Shown: in pieces, positions 1-8,895 of the stretch | How the letters are laid out: the number at the start of each line of letters is the position of its first letter | Position numbering within the stretch: position 1 is the stretch's first letter | Assembly: GCA_902761035.1 (NCBI GenBank) | Contig: CACWIW010000009.1 | Coordinates: 1 to 49,836, forward strand | DNA length: 49,836 nt | Reading direction: 5' to 3' | From: an uncultured bacterium | Lineage (GTDB): Bacteria > Verrucomicrobiota > Kiritimatiellia > RFP12 > UBA1067 | Position numbers and translations under genes: made by a program | Notes under the pieces: model-generated | Seen by the model: only the letters and a program-made list of their open reading frames with translations | The model's database searches: none | Told to the model about the DNA's origin: nothing

Positions 1-52
1 GTGAATAGGCTTGTGAATGGGTTGTCTACACGGCGAACCGCTGAAAATGCGA

Positions 53-1186
53 TCACGCGGCGTTCAGGTTACCAGCGTTTCGGATTCCACCCAAGACCCT
101 CAATCCTGTCAAAAAGAAATCCTCAACAATACTCTTGTGCCAAACGCAGACCATCGGACTGTTATCGATCTTCCGCTTCCCGAATTTCGACACAGAGAAT
201 CCCGCACCCGGATCGTTGATGTCCACACGCGGATCGATGAACCTCACCTCTCCCGTTGTTGCGTCGATGAAGGTATTGCGCCCCGGCTTGAAGTCGTAGA
301 CCATGTACTGGTCATTATAGGCGATCTTGCGCGCCGACGGAGCGAAGTCCACGCTGGAATCGTCGCTCTCGGTTGTATCGATATCATCCGCACTTTGTCG
401 GTCCCATGCCTCATCGTAAATCTTGAAACGCCGATTCGCCTTGTTCAGCGCCTCAACTATCTGCCCCTCGCTCGGCGCGATGATGTGCCCTTCCGCATCT
501 GTCTTCGGCGTCACAAGCGGCTGTTCGAGAATCAGATAGAACTGATCATACCCGTTGTTGTCCCATACGGCGATATCACGAAGGATGTATGCGTCCTTCG
601 GGAAAAGATAGTTGTGATAGACGAACTTGGCCAGTTCGGACTTGACGCCATCCAGACTATATGCGGAAAGCTTGCGGACCTTGATTACCGTATGACCGCT
701 TGTAGCATACACAAAGCTCTCTGCCCCTCGGTCGAAGAACCGATGACCAGTGCCTATTGTTTCCTTGGGGTCACACCCATAGCGCGTTGCCATTCGCCGG
801 AGGCATCCCAACCAGCCGCTTCCCTGCGGATCATGTTCGCGCGAAACTCCATGGATGCTTTCGCCTCCTCCGAAGTATACTTCGGGGGATTCCAGCGATA
901 GGATGTAGTTCCATAGTCTTTCATGTACAACTTCTCCTGAGGCGGCGGCTTCTTCCTTGGTGAAGCGCGGATGCTTCAGCTCGCCGGTCCCCAGCCCGCG
1001 CATCACCGCAGTCAGCCGTTTTTGGTCCACGGCAAAGAGTTTACCATTATCCTTCCCCGCCGTCAACTCTCCGGCCGCAACCACCGCGAGTAAGAGCGCA
1101 TCCGCGAATCGTGCTGGAGGTACGAAACGTCCGCTCAAATGGTAGGGTCGCCTCGCCGAGGCGACCGTGACGCAAATGATTGGCAA
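53..1186 (-). CDS. Kinase-like polyvalent-protein domain protein
   Basis: The 377 residues include a stretch with an HTVIKVRK lysine segment, NYLFPKDAY, FYLILEQPL, a Y(M)VYDFKPGRNTF segment and FIDPRVDI. This order resembles the 'putative polyvalent protein kinase' domain found in proteins of phages and mobile elements, where the FIDP aspartate would take the DFG-like role. That assignment is from memory of the family; no activity is established. The translated start is a TTG inside an inserted repeat (1094-1265), so the first ~30 residues are repeat-derived. Before insertion, an ATG at the right-hand junction would have read straight into MLLAVVAAGELTAG, which looks like the ancestral start. 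The gene may therefore be mis-started or weakly expressed. Its neighbour is the Ro60 gene, transcribed in the same direction from the right. Confidence 0.55.
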   Translation of the reverse strand: MPIICVTVASARRPYHLSGRFVPPARFADALLLAVVAAGELTAGKDNGKLFAVDQKRLTAVMRGLGTGELKHPRFTKEEAAASGEVVHERLWNYILSLESPEVYFGGGESIHGVSREHDPQGSGWLGCLRRMATRYGCDPKETIGTGHRFFDRGAESFVYATSGHTVIKVRKLSAYSLDGVKSELAKFVYHNYLFPKDAYILRDIAVWDNNGYDQFYLILEQPLVTPKTDAEGHIIAPSEGQIVEALNKANRRFKIYDEAWDRQSADDIDTTESDDSSVDFAPSARKIAYNDQYMVYDFKPGRNTFIDATTGEVRFIDPRVDINDPGAGFSVSKFGKRKIDNSPMVCVWHKSIVEDFFLTGLRVLGGIRNAGNLNAA

Positions 1187-1265
1187 AGCGATTCAACGCT
1201 GATGGCGGCCCGCTCGGCGAGCGGGCCCTACCATTTTTCCAGCTTGTACGATTCGCGGATGCGCC
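1094..1265. mobile_element. MITE-like element with 17-bp inverted repeats
   Basis: Perfect 17-bp inverted repeats lie at 1096-1112 (GCGCATCCGCGAATCGT) and 1248-1264. The element is bracketed by a 10-bp direct repeat CCGCGAGTAA at 1084-1093 and 1266-1275, which looks like a target-site duplication. Inside are two 21-bp palindromes (1146-1166 and 1207-1227), each flanked on its outer side by GGTAGG/CCTACC and facing each other. There is no room for a transposase, so any movement would have been in trans. It sits in the 5' end of the kinase-like gene. Confidence 0.75.
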
Positions 1266-1384
1266 CCGCGAGTAACATTCCCAAAGTTGAAGCAAAAAAT
1301 CGTGCCCCAGAATGGGAACCTGTCGGATGATTCCCCCGACAAACGTCCAAAACGCAGTTCCAGGAGCACGAAATGATTTTCTTC

Positions 1385-2920
1385 TTATGCGACTGCACTC
1401 TTCCGCTTCTCCAGCACGAACTTCATGTAGTCGATCACGGAGTCGTTCCAGCCGAAGATCTGGTACACGTTCAGCCTCTTCGCCTCGGCCTCGGGGATGG
1501 GAGAGGTCATGTAGCTGTCGCCACGCAGGACAAACGCAACCGCCTTCGGATGGCGCTTGTGGTAGTTCTTCCATGCCTTCAACCAGCCGGAGCCGTACTC
1601 CTCCGTGTCCGTGAGGAACACGGCGTAGTCCGTGTCGATGCCCTTCTTGAGCATGTAATTCACGGCCGTCTCCATATACGTGCCGCCATAGACCATGTCC
1701 GTAATCGCCTTGATGTGCGTCATCACCGAATCGGCGCGCGGCACGAGGTAGGGTTTCACCTCTTCGTCCCACGGCAGAACCGTCACGTTTTCAAGCCCCT
1801 TCACGAAGAAGCCCACGAACATCGCGCTCACCGTCGCGTAGGTGAGGACGGAGGACCCGCCGATGCGCGAAGACATGGAACCAGACACATCCGGCGCGAT
1901 GATCCACCGCTTGCCCGCGAACGCGCTCCAGTCGTAGGACTGCGCGTACTCGTTCATCACCTCGGCGAGGTGGTCGAGCGCCCACTTGCCCTCTGCCGAC
2001 ACCTCCTGCGCCACGGCCAGATACGCCGTGTAGAGACGGAACGGGAACACCTTCGCCTTCTTGAGCGCCTCCACGTTCACCTTCGCCTTCAAGAGCTCGG
2101 GCGTCAGCACGCCCTCGCGCAGGAACTTCGCAAGGTACTTCACGAAGCGCATCACGGGCGAGCGCTTCGCAACGGCCGCCCAAAGCGCCTTGTCGAACTT
2201 GCCGTAGTAGGCCGTGAGCGAGTTAACATCCAGATTGTGCGCATCGAGGATCCGCGCCGCTGACGCGAGGTCGCCCGCCTCCACCGCGGACACGAAGTCG
2301 CGGTGTGCGGCGAGGTCGGGATACTCCGCATACGCCTTCTCCAGCTTCTCCGCGGAGTTGCCCTTTACGTCCGAATAGGCGTTGAGGATGTAGGCGTAGA
2401 TCGAATCCTCGCCCTTGAAGCGGGAGAGACGGATCGCGTCCGCAATCTGCTTGCGGTACTTCTGCGCGTAGTAGGGGTTCGTGTTGGACGCGATCCAGTC
2501 CGCGATGGCGGTCTTGAGGGAACGGCCGAAGCCGCGTACCGTCTTCGCGACCTCGATGAAGTCCACGAGGTCGTTGCCGGTGAGGATCACCTTCTTGAAG
2601 GCGTCCTGGAAGAGATGCGCGTTCTTCTTGGAGAGATAGACGAGTCCCAGGATCGGGAACACACGGATGAAACCCTCGCTGCGTCCGCGAACGATCGCGG
2701 CGGCGAGCGCCTGCGCGTCCGCCCGCTCGAGGAGCGCAACGGCCTCCTTCGCGGCCTCCTTCGCGTTCGCGTAGAAGGAATTGCCAAGCGTGCCAGTCAT
2801 CGCCAGCTGCTCCAGGAGCGCGGCGTCCGACGGCGTCCAGGCTGCGAAGCCCTCCGCGTTGGTCGTGTCTGCGGTGGCGTACATCGCCACCGTCTTCAGG
2901 TTCTCTTTCAGCGTCTTCAT
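1385..2920 (-). CDS. rsr: Ro60/Rsr family protein (TROVE and vWA domains)
   Basis: About 511 residues. The N-terminal two thirds is alpha-helical and fits the HEAT-like TROVE ring that binds misfolded and Y RNAs. The C-terminal third is a von Willebrand A domain with an intact MIDAS start (IIAPDVSGSMSS), then YGGTYMETA and a FLTDTEE strand. Bacterial Ro proteins bind Y RNAs and, in Deinococcus, Salmonella and mycobacteria, work with PNPase or RNA repair. The start MKTLKENL is chosen because GGAG lies 8 nt upstream; the reading frame is open further upstream but that stretch lacks such a site. Two structured RNA candidates lie within 250 nt upstream on the same strand. No rtcB, rtcA or pnp is next to it. 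Confidence 0.9.
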   Translation of the reverse strand: MKTLKENLKTVAMYATADTTNAEGFAAWTPSDAALLEQLAMTGTLGNSFYANAKEAAKEAVALLERADAQALAAAIVRGRSEGFIRVFPILGLVYLSKKNAHLFQDAFKKVILTGNDLVDFIEVAKTVRGFGRSLKTAIADWIASNTNPYYAQKYRKQIADAIRLSRFKGEDSIYAYILNAYSDVKGNSAEKLEKAYAEYPDLAAHRDFVSAVEAGDLASAARILDAHNLDVNSLTAYYGKFDKALWAAVAKRSPVMRFVKYLAKFLREGVLTPELLKAKVNVEALKKAKVFPFRLYTAYLAVAQEVSAEGKWALDHLAEVMNEYAQSYDWSAFAGKRWIIAPDVSGSMSSRIGGSSVLTYATVSAMFVGFFVKGLENVTVLPWDEEVKPYLVPRADSVMTHIKAITDMVYGGTYMETAVNYMLKKGIDTDYAVFLTDTEEYGSGWLKAWKNYHKRHPKAVAFVLRGDSYMTSPIPEAEAKRLNVYQIFGWNDSVIDYMKFVLEKRKSAVA

Positions 2921-2991
2921 TTGTTGTTCTCCATTTCTCTTCAAGAAGCCGATCATTCCTTCGCGGATTGCGTGATGAGGAATAAAGGGTG

Positions 2992-3061
2992 GGCTGGAAA
3001 CTACCATGTTGGAAACATGGTACGGGAATCGAACCCGTCATAACCAATGTTGAAACCAGCC
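2992..3061 (-). ncRNA. Candidate Y RNA with a tRNA T-arm mimic
   Basis: Read on the minus strand, this 70-nt stretch is closed by GGCTGG (3061-3056) pairing with CCAGCC (2997-2992). Inside is ACGGGTTCGATTCCCGT (3038-3022), a canonical 5-bp T-stem with a 7-nt TTCGATT loop. A stem AACAT(T)GGT/ACCATGTT with one bulge joins the two. An alternative hairpin ACCATGTT-TCC-AACATGGT is possible. There is no D-arm, anticodon arm or CCA-bearing acceptor, so it is not a tRNA. A tRNA-like module opposite a closing stem is the known layout of bacterial Y RNAs, and it lies 72 nt upstream of the Ro60 start. The 5' GGCTGGTTTCA also resembles the Ro-binding strand of vertebrate Y RNAs. Confidence 0.65.
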
Positions 3062-3085
3062 GAACACCTCAAGACACAAAATGAA

Positions 3086-3165
3086 AGCGAGGAATGAAAC
3101 GCGTTGGCTATTGCGGTTTACGAAACCACTACATGAAAAGTTGAAACCAACACAAGCACCTCGCT
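3086..3165 (-). ncRNA. Second structured RNA candidate upstream of Ro60
   Basis: On the minus strand an 80-nt segment is closed by a perfect 7-bp stem AGCGAGG/CCTCGCT. It has an inner GTTGG/CCAAC pairing and a GTGGTTT-CGT-AAACCGC hairpin. Its 5' part, GAGGTGCTT..TTGGTTTCAAC, parallels the 5' flank of the neighbouring candidate (GAGGTGTTC..CTGGTTTCAAC). This suggests a diverged tandem duplicate or a second Y-type RNA. It has no clear T-loop. Confidence 0.45.
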
Positions 3166-3500
3166 GAAATCTCGCAAAGGAACAATCGACTTGTCAAAGA
3201 TCGTGCCCCCTATCGGCGGCGCAGTCACTTTAGCACAACCCGTGCCAACACAGCTCGCCTGAAGACTTTGAACGTCAGGTCCAAGACGCAGACTGGACGA
3301 AAGCAACTCATTTCATACCAAAATCCTAACTTTTCACGAGCTCACGCCAAATCCAATCAGACTCAAAATCATTCCGCACCATAATCGCATTTCACCTCTC
3401 ACATGTCCACCCACGCCCCATCCTATCCAAAAAGATAGAATCTATCCGAAAGTATTAATTCGAAAATGCCGCCACACGGGGCACAGGTGTGACAAGGCCA
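3166..3500. other. Non-coding stretch upstream of the RNA candidates
   Basis: No convincing gene is visible. On the minus strand there is an extended -10-like TTTTGGTATGAA near 3307-3318 that could start a transcript through both RNA candidates. A TTTGACAAGTC segment near 3188-3198 is faintly like the 3' strand of animal Y RNAs, but this is weak. A near-palindrome around 3434-3446 (GATAGATTCTATC) is the only other structure seen. Confidence 0.3.
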
Positions 3501-4709
3501 TCAAGGCCCACGCTTGCATCCGACCACAATGCTCTCGCCGTATCCGAGCGGACGCACTTGCGGCCAGGGGAACGACTTGCCTCCCAGACGGTCCTTCCGC
3601 TCGTACATCTCCCAGTAGGACTCGCGATTGGACACACCATGAGTAATCTCGTTCTCGTGAGACGGGATCAGGACAGCCTTCGACCTGTCGAACCCGAGCG
3701 CGGCCGAGCACGCGCCGACCATCGCCCTGACGCGGTTCCACGTGGACGCGATGATCACGTCGGCCGGCGGACACTTTGCCAGCGACTCCTCCTTTTCTAT
3801 GGCCGAGTTGTCGCCGTTGTGGGCGACCGTTACGCCGTCGATCTCCATCAGGTACACGTTGCACGGGACCTTCTTGCCCTGATGTCCCATGAAGTTCCAG
3901 ACCTTGACGCCTCCGACGTCGATTGGCTTCGGGTTGTCGTGCGCCAGCACGATGCAGTTCTCCCCTGTTCCGGACACCCCGGCGGGCATATTCAATTCAT
4001 CCAACCCGCACGGCAACACGACGGGCTTGCCGGCGGAAAGATACGCCGCGATCCCCTTACCGCAGTAGTGGTCACCATGCGGGTGCGTCAGCACGAACAT
4101 GTCCGTCAACTCAACCAGCCGCCGCCAGTCCTTCGGTTTCCAGATGATGAAATCCTTGTTGGGCGCGCACCGGCGGTCGGGCTTGTCGCGGAACAATGGA
4201 AGGTTCGTCACGTCGATGGCCACCGTGTGCCGCGGCCCCTTGATAATGAACCCCATGTTGTAGATGCGCCAGAGGCGCAGTTGTCCCTCTGGGATCTTCG
4301 CGTTTACGACCTCGGCGAACACGCGGTCGCGCGCCGACGCGCAATAGGCGAACACGACCGCGTTGAACGCCCGTATGTCTTCCAGGGATGCGTCCTTGCT
4401 GTAGTTGTCGAAGTGGAGCGGATAGTCGATGATCCTCAGACCATGCTCACGCCGCTTGTCGTGGGAATCGCATCCCTCGCTTGCCTTGAGCAGTTCGGTC
4501 CCGCGCCCGATGGCCAGGTCCATCCACTCCGCCGCGCCCACGGACTTCTCGACGCGGTCCGCGAGGTTGTTTTCGCCCACCTTGCGCGCATACGCCACAA
4601 GGTCGGCCTTAAGTTCGGCAATGGGCTTGGCCTTCCAGTCAAAGGCCGCCGACGGCAGAACCGCTGCCACCGTCACCAAGGCAATTATAGTTTTTATCAT
4701 CGCCGTCAT
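3501..4709 (-). CDS. Secreted metallo-beta-lactamase-fold hydrolase
   Basis: 402 residues with a Sec-type signal peptide (MTAMIKTIIALVTVAAVLPSAAF) and a helical N-terminal region of ~130 residues. An MBL fold follows, with the zinc motif THPHGDHYCG near residues 207-216, downstream NFMGHQG, AHNGDNS and a late PSHENE. The metal site looks complete. The family acts on esters, phosphoesters or lactones; the substrate cannot be read from sequence. GAGGTG lies just upstream of the ATG. It follows the large GH43-GH78 gene on the same strand with a 120-nt gap and may share its transcript, which would fit a role in processing plant or host glycan products. Confidence 0.75.
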   Translation of the reverse strand: MTAMIKTIIALVTVAAVLPSAAFDWKAKPIAELKADLVAYARKVGENNLADRVEKSVGAAEWMDLAIGRGTELLKASEGCDSHDKRREHGLRIIDYPLHFDNYSKDASLEDIRAFNAVVFAYCASARDRVFAEVVNAKIPEGQLRLWRIYNMGFIIKGPRHTVAIDVTNLPLFRDKPDRRCAPNKDFIIWKPKDWRRLVELTDMFVLTHPHGDHYCGKGIAAYLSAGKPVVLPCGLDELNMPAGVSGTGENCIVLAHDNPKPIDVGGVKVWNFMGHQGKKVPCNVYLMEIDGVTVAHNGDNSAIEKEESLAKCPPADVIIASTWNRVRAMVGACSAALGFDRSKAVLIPSHENEITHGVSNRESYWEMYERKDRLGGKSFPWPQVRPLGYGESIVVGCKRGP

Positions 4710-4829
4710 TTTTCACCTCATTCCCGTCGCGCTCTCCACGAGCGGGGTCGTCGATGCCGCCCTTCACTACCACATCTCCGTGTAGTCGTAGGGGCAGCGC
4801 ATCGCGGCCTCGCGCGCGAACCCATTTGC

Positions 4830-7800
4830 CTACCTGATGACTGTGAACGAATAAGCACCCGAGCCGATTCTGCGATCGGGCTGACCGGGAAGGCGCACAA
4901 TGGCCGTTGTGTTCGGCGGCACCGTTACGTCAAGCGTCACCTTCTTCCCGTCGCGCCGCCACGCGGTGGTGATCGGTCCGTTGGGTCCGTTCACGGACGC
5001 CTTCGCCCACGTGAGCGCGTCGATGAACTGCGGCGCGATCACGACTTCGCGCAGCGCCGTCGCAGAAACATCGGGAATTGCCGCACTGCTGCCATCTTTT
5101 TCAGGTAGCTGGATGCCGCCGAGGTACTGGTACGCCCACGCCATGAAGTCGCCGAACATGATGTGGTTGCGGCTCGCACCGTCACCCCAGTCCTCCCACA
5201 ACGTCGTGCCGCCCTTCTGAATCCACTCGACGGGCGAGGGTTTCGTGGGATTCGTGAGCATCTTGAACGCGAGGTCGGTGCGACCGATACGGCTCAACGC
5301 ACGGAAAACGTGTTTGGAACCGAGGAGGCCAATGTCCACATGACATCCCTCCTTCTCCACTGATTCTACGAGTTTCGCCGCCACGGCCGCACGCTCGCTC
5401 TCCGGCACCACGCCGAACGCGAGCGGAAATGCCTGCGCCGTCTGGCGGGCGTTGTCATAGACGCCGTTGCCCTTGTAGAACTTCGCGTGGATTGCCGTCT
5501 TGATGGCATCGGCGAGCTTTGCGTAACGCGCCGCATCGTCGGCAAGACCCTTGATCGCGGCGATGCGCGAGAGAATCGCCGCCGCCTGTCGGTAGTAACA
5601 GCTGGAGGTGAGTTCTGTCGACGGCACATGCTTGCGGTTCACGTGGTTCCAGTCGCCGATACCATGCCGCACGAGGTTCCCCCGCGCCTTCGTCGATGTG
5701 AAATCGACGTAGCGCTTAAGCGCGGGATACACGACGTCCAGTATGCGGCGGTCGCCGCGATAGCACCAGAGGTTCCACGTGACCACGGGCATCGCGCTGT
5801 CCCACGCAGGACCGTTGCCCCAGCGGTAGCCCCAGCCGCTCGTGGGGACGATGCCGCAGATGTCGCCGCTCCCGAGCTGCGAGTCCATAATGTCACGCAG
5901 CCACTTCTCGTAGGCAGCCGTGTTCTCAAAGCAGTACTGCGCAAGCTCGGAGGCGATCGAGGCGTCGCCCGTCCAACCGTTCTTCTCGCGGTGCGGACAA
6001 TCCGTCGGATAGCCATCCGCGAAGTTGGAGCTGTACGCGCGGTCGCCCATCAGCATGAGCGTGTTGAACGTCTCGTCGGAGCAGGAGAACGAGCCGATCG
6101 ACGGGAAGTCGGTGTGTACCACGCAGCCCGTGATGTCCGCCGCACGCGGCGCGGTGCGCAGTCCCTTGAGGGTGACATACTGGAAGCCGTTGTACGTGAA
6201 GCGCGGCTCGTACCTTTCAACCGCCGCGCCGGAGGAGACGAAACGGTCGGTCTGGAACTCCGCGCCCGTGGCGCAGACGGCCTGCGAGGCCGTGTAGCGG
6301 AAATGGCAGTCGATGCGCCGCGTCGCTTTCCCGACATCCGGGCCGTGGAGGCTGCCCTTGAAGTTGTGGATGCCGTCAGGGGCGGACGTCCGCGCCGGCG
6401 AGAAGTCCTTGTTCGCGCGCTCGTCGTAGCGGATCACGAGCACGTCGCCCTTCTTCTGTCCGCGCACGTCCATCCGAATCCACCCCGCGAAGTTCTCGGG
6501 AAACTCCACCACGTACGTGCCGTCGGGAAACGCGTGAATCGCCTTCGGCGTAATCGTGCGCATCACCTTCGCGCCCGGACAGTTCTCCGCCACAAGCGCG
6601 CCCTTCGGCGCGGACACCTCGACCGCGCGTATCTCGCGCTTCGCGAAGTCGGGCTGCGCGGGATGGTGCGCGCCGATCACCTCGCCCTCGCGGATGCAGT
6701 CGTAGCCGACGGGACTTTCCACCTGACGCCACGAGCCGTCCGAGACGACCGTTTCGCGCGTACCGTCCGCATACGTGATTTCAAGTTGCGCGATCATGCG
6801 CGGGAAATTGCGCCACGGCGCGACGTCGAAGTTCCACACCGCGATCGAGCGCACGTCGTACCAGCCGTGTCCCACCAGCACCTTCAACGTGTTCTCGCCC
6901 GCCTTCAGCGCGCCGCCGAGATCGTAGGTGGAGTAGAGAACGTGCTTGTCGTAGGCCGTGGGCGACGGGTCGAGCACCTTGTCGCCGATCTTGCGTCCGT
7001 TCAGCGACGCCTCGTAGAAGCCGACGCCCGTCACGTGGAGAAAAGCGGAGGCGACGGGCTTGGTAATGGCGATCTTCTTCTCGAAGGCGGGCGACGCGAT
7101 CTCCTCGCGCGTGACAAGCGCCTTGCCGTACGGCGTATCGCGCAGGGCACCGAGATCGTTGCCGAGCGTTCCGTTCGTCACGATGCGGCGGCCATCGGGG
7201 AAACGCAACGCGCAGATGAACGCCTGCGGGGTTCCCCTTCCGCCTTTCTTCACGCGGACGGTCATCGTGTTCTTGCCAGGTTTGAGCCACTGCGTCATGT
7301 CGCGGAAGCGCAGATGGTTCCAGCGGTCCACCTGTCCCGAATGGCGATGGAACTCCTTTCCGTTCACGTCAATCTCGTGCCGCGTTGAGGCAGCGTGCAG
7401 CAGTTCCACATACTCGCCGGGCTTCGCGCCGGCGAAGTCGAACTCAAGCGAAATCACCACGTCGCCGCGGGCGTTGGGTTTGGCGGTTATCCAGCGCGCA
7501 CCGGACAGGTCCGCTTCGGGACGCGTCTCAGGGGCGGGTCCGATCCACTTTGCTTTCCAACCGTCGCCAGGCATGATGCCCGTCACCCATGTCGCAGGAA
7601 CGCTCCAGTCACTTTCCGCACCCGAGCCGTCCCACGTGCGCACCTTCCACCAGTAACGGCGCGACGAGGCAAGCTTTTTTCCGCCATACTCCACGTCAAT
7701 CGTGTCCGCGCTCGAAACTTTACCTGTGTCCCATAAGTCGCCCTTGTCCGCCACGAGATTCTCCTTCGAGCTTGCCACCATGATGCGGTACGCACTCTGC

Positions 7801-8861
7801 ACAACGCCCTTTGCGTCTTTCTTCGATGCCAGTTTCCAGCCGAAACGTGGGGACGGCGCGTCCATGCCGCACGGATTCTCCAGCCTTTCCACAGTCAGCC
7901 CGCACGGAGCGCCAAACGCACCAGCGCGGAATCTCTCAACCAGCGCGTCCTTCTCCTGCCTGGGCACCGCGATGACCGTGCCGTGGCGGATGCCTTTCGG
8001 CAGATGGAGCTCCGCCGTGCGGTCTTTCCAGGTCTTGCCGCCGTCGGAGCTGGAAATCATGTTATAGCGTCCGCGACGGTAGTTGTCGAAGCAAACGAAC
8101 ATCTCCTTGCCGACGAGGAACGGTGACGGCCCTTCGACCCAGTCGGGTCCGAAGTTGATTGGCCCGTCAAGCTTTGTCGGGAAACCCTTGTCCAGCGACT
8201 TCGTGCGCGTGGTGAGGATGTGCTTCTTCGCGACGGGCTTCTCCCGCTCGTCCTTGATCGTCATCACCCAGTCGTGCGTGAGGGGATCGCGCACGATCGC
8301 TGCGTCAATCATGCTATAGCCCGGATCGAACCACTTCTCCGTCGGCGTGAACGTCTTGAAGTCGCGGGTCGTCGTGCGGTAGATGCGGTGTCCGTCGCCG
8401 CGTCCGGAAATCGTCGACGCCCAGTAGATGTGGTACGTGCCGGTGTCGGGGTCGTAGGTGAGCTCCGGTGCCCAGCAGTTCCGGCATTCCTTCTCGTGCT
8501 CCATCACCGGAATCGCGCGCTGCTCGCTCCAGGTGACGAAGTCGCGCGTCTCGGCGTAGCCGATGATGCGGTCGTGCCAGCTCGTGGTCCAGACCATGCG
8601 GTACACGCCGTCCGGGCCGCGGCAGATGGAGGGATCGCGCATGAGGCGGTCCTTGCCCACCGTGGGCTTCAGGACGCTCTTGTTGCCGTTGAGCGCGGTC
8701 CAGTTCAAGCCGTCGTCGCTCACGGCGAGGTGCAGTCCGTCGCTCTGTCCGCAGAAGTACGAGAAGATGTAGGCTTCCGTGGCGGGAGTCTCGGGCGCGG
8801 CCTGCGCGAGCGCCGCCACCGCCGCAAGTCCTACGGAAATAATAATTTTATGAATCTTCAT
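4830..8861 (-). CDS. Secreted GH43-like / GH78 alpha-L-rhamnosidase fusion
   Basis: 1343 residues with a signal peptide. Residues ~25-300 look like a GH43-type five-bladed propeller (MRDPSICRGPDG, CWAPELTYDP, WVEGPSPF). The rest follows GH78 order: an Fn3-like region (~315-440), a rhamnosidase N domain (~600-780), a concanavalin-like domain, then the catalytic (alpha/alpha)6 barrel. The barrel has DCPHREKNGWTGDA near 954-967, where the glutamate is the expected acid, and TTLWEDWGDG near 1217-1226, the expected base. GH78 enzymes release alpha-L-rhamnose from pectin or glycosides; a GH43 partner would remove arabinose or related sugars. The fusion suggests one secreted enzyme for branched rhamnogalacturonan. 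An AAGGA ribosome site and an extended -10 lie upstream. Confidence 0.88.
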   Translation of the reverse strand: MKIHKIIISVGLAAVAALAQAAPETPATEAYIFSYFCGQSDGLHLAVSDDGLNWTALNGNKSVLKPTVGKDRLMRDPSICRGPDGVYRMVWTTSWHDRIIGYAETRDFVTWSEQRAIPVMEHEKECRNCWAPELTYDPDTGTYHIYWASTISGRGDGHRIYRTTTRDFKTFTPTEKWFDPGYSMIDAAIVRDPLTHDWVMTIKDEREKPVAKKHILTTRTKSLDKGFPTKLDGPINFGPDWVEGPSPFLVGKEMFVCFDNYRRGRYNMISSSDGGKTWKDRTAELHLPKGIRHGTVIAVPRQEKDALVERFRAGAFGAPCGLTVERLENPCGMDAPSPRFGWKLASKKDAKGVVQSAYRIMVASSKENLVADKGDLWDTGKVSSADTIDVEYGGKKLASSRRYWWKVRTWDGSGAESDWSVPATWVTGIMPGDGWKAKWIGPAPETRPEADLSGARWITAKPNARGDVVISLEFDFAGAKPGEYVELLHAASTRHEIDVNGKEFHRHSGQVDRWNHLRFRDMTQWLKPGKNTMTVRVKKGGRGTPQAFICALRFPDGRRIVTNGTLGNDLGALRDTPYGKALVTREEIASPAFEKKIAITKPVASAFLHVTGVGFYEASLNGRKIGDKVLDPSPTAYDKHVLYSTYDLGGALKAGENTLKVLVGHGWYDVRSIAVWNFDVAPWRNFPRMIAQLEITYADGTRETVVSDGSWRQVESPVGYDCIREGEVIGAHHPAQPDFAKREIRAVEVSAPKGALVAENCPGAKVMRTITPKAIHAFPDGTYVVEFPENFAGWIRMDVRGQKKGDVLVIRYDERANKDFSPARTSAPDGIHNFKGSLHGPDVGKATRRIDCHFRYTASQAVCATGAEFQTDRFVSSGAAVERYEPRFTYNGFQYVTLKGLRTAPRAADITGCVVHTDFPSIGSFSCSDETFNTLMLMGDRAYSSNFADGYPTDCPHREKNGWTGDASIASELAQYCFENTAAYEKWLRDIMDSQLGSGDICGIVPTSGWGYRWGNGPAWDSAMPVVTWNLWCYRGDRRILDVVYPALKRYVDFTSTKARGNLVRHGIGDWNHVNRKHVPSTELTSSCYYRQAAAILSRIAAIKGLADDAARYAKLADAIKTAIHAKFYKGNGVYDNARQTAQAFPLAFGVVPESERAAVAAKLVESVEKEGCHVDIGLLGSKHVFRALSRIGRTDLAFKMLTNPTKPSPVEWIQKGGTTLWEDWGDGASRNHIMFGDFMAWAYQYLGGIQLPEKDGSSAAIPDVSATALREVVIAPQFIDALTWAKASVNGPNGPITTAWRRDGKKVTLDVTVPPNTTAIVRLPGQPDRRIGSGAYSFTVIR

Positions 8862-8872
8862 CTTTTTTCCTT

Positions 8873-8884
8873 TCTATACCACTA
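8873..8884 (-). promoter_or_regulatory. Extended -10 element of the GH43-GH78 gene
   Basis: Minus strand TAGTGGTATAGA, 11 nt before the start codon. It shares the TG-R-TATA core seen at ten other sites in the window. Confidence 0.5.
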
Positions 8885-8895
8885 AAGAAATCTTT

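Noticed and set aside
3000-3045. A tRNA gene suggested by the perfect T-arm at 3022-3038
   Set aside because: No anticodon stem, D-arm or 7-bp acceptor with CCA can be built at the right distance; the Y RNA reading fits better next to Ro60.
3118-3306. 62-codon minus-strand frame overlapping the RNA region
   Set aside because: No ribosome site and no family resemblance; it overlaps the second RNA candidate's closing stem.
3489-5108. Long plus-strand open frame antisense to the MBL gene
   Set aside because: Arg/His/Val-rich shadow frame caused by high GC; the minus strand has a signal peptide and catalytic motifs.
5487-7388. 633-codon plus-strand frame antisense to GH43-GH78
   Set aside because: Composition typical of an antisense shadow; no motifs, and the opposite strand has clear GH78 signatures.
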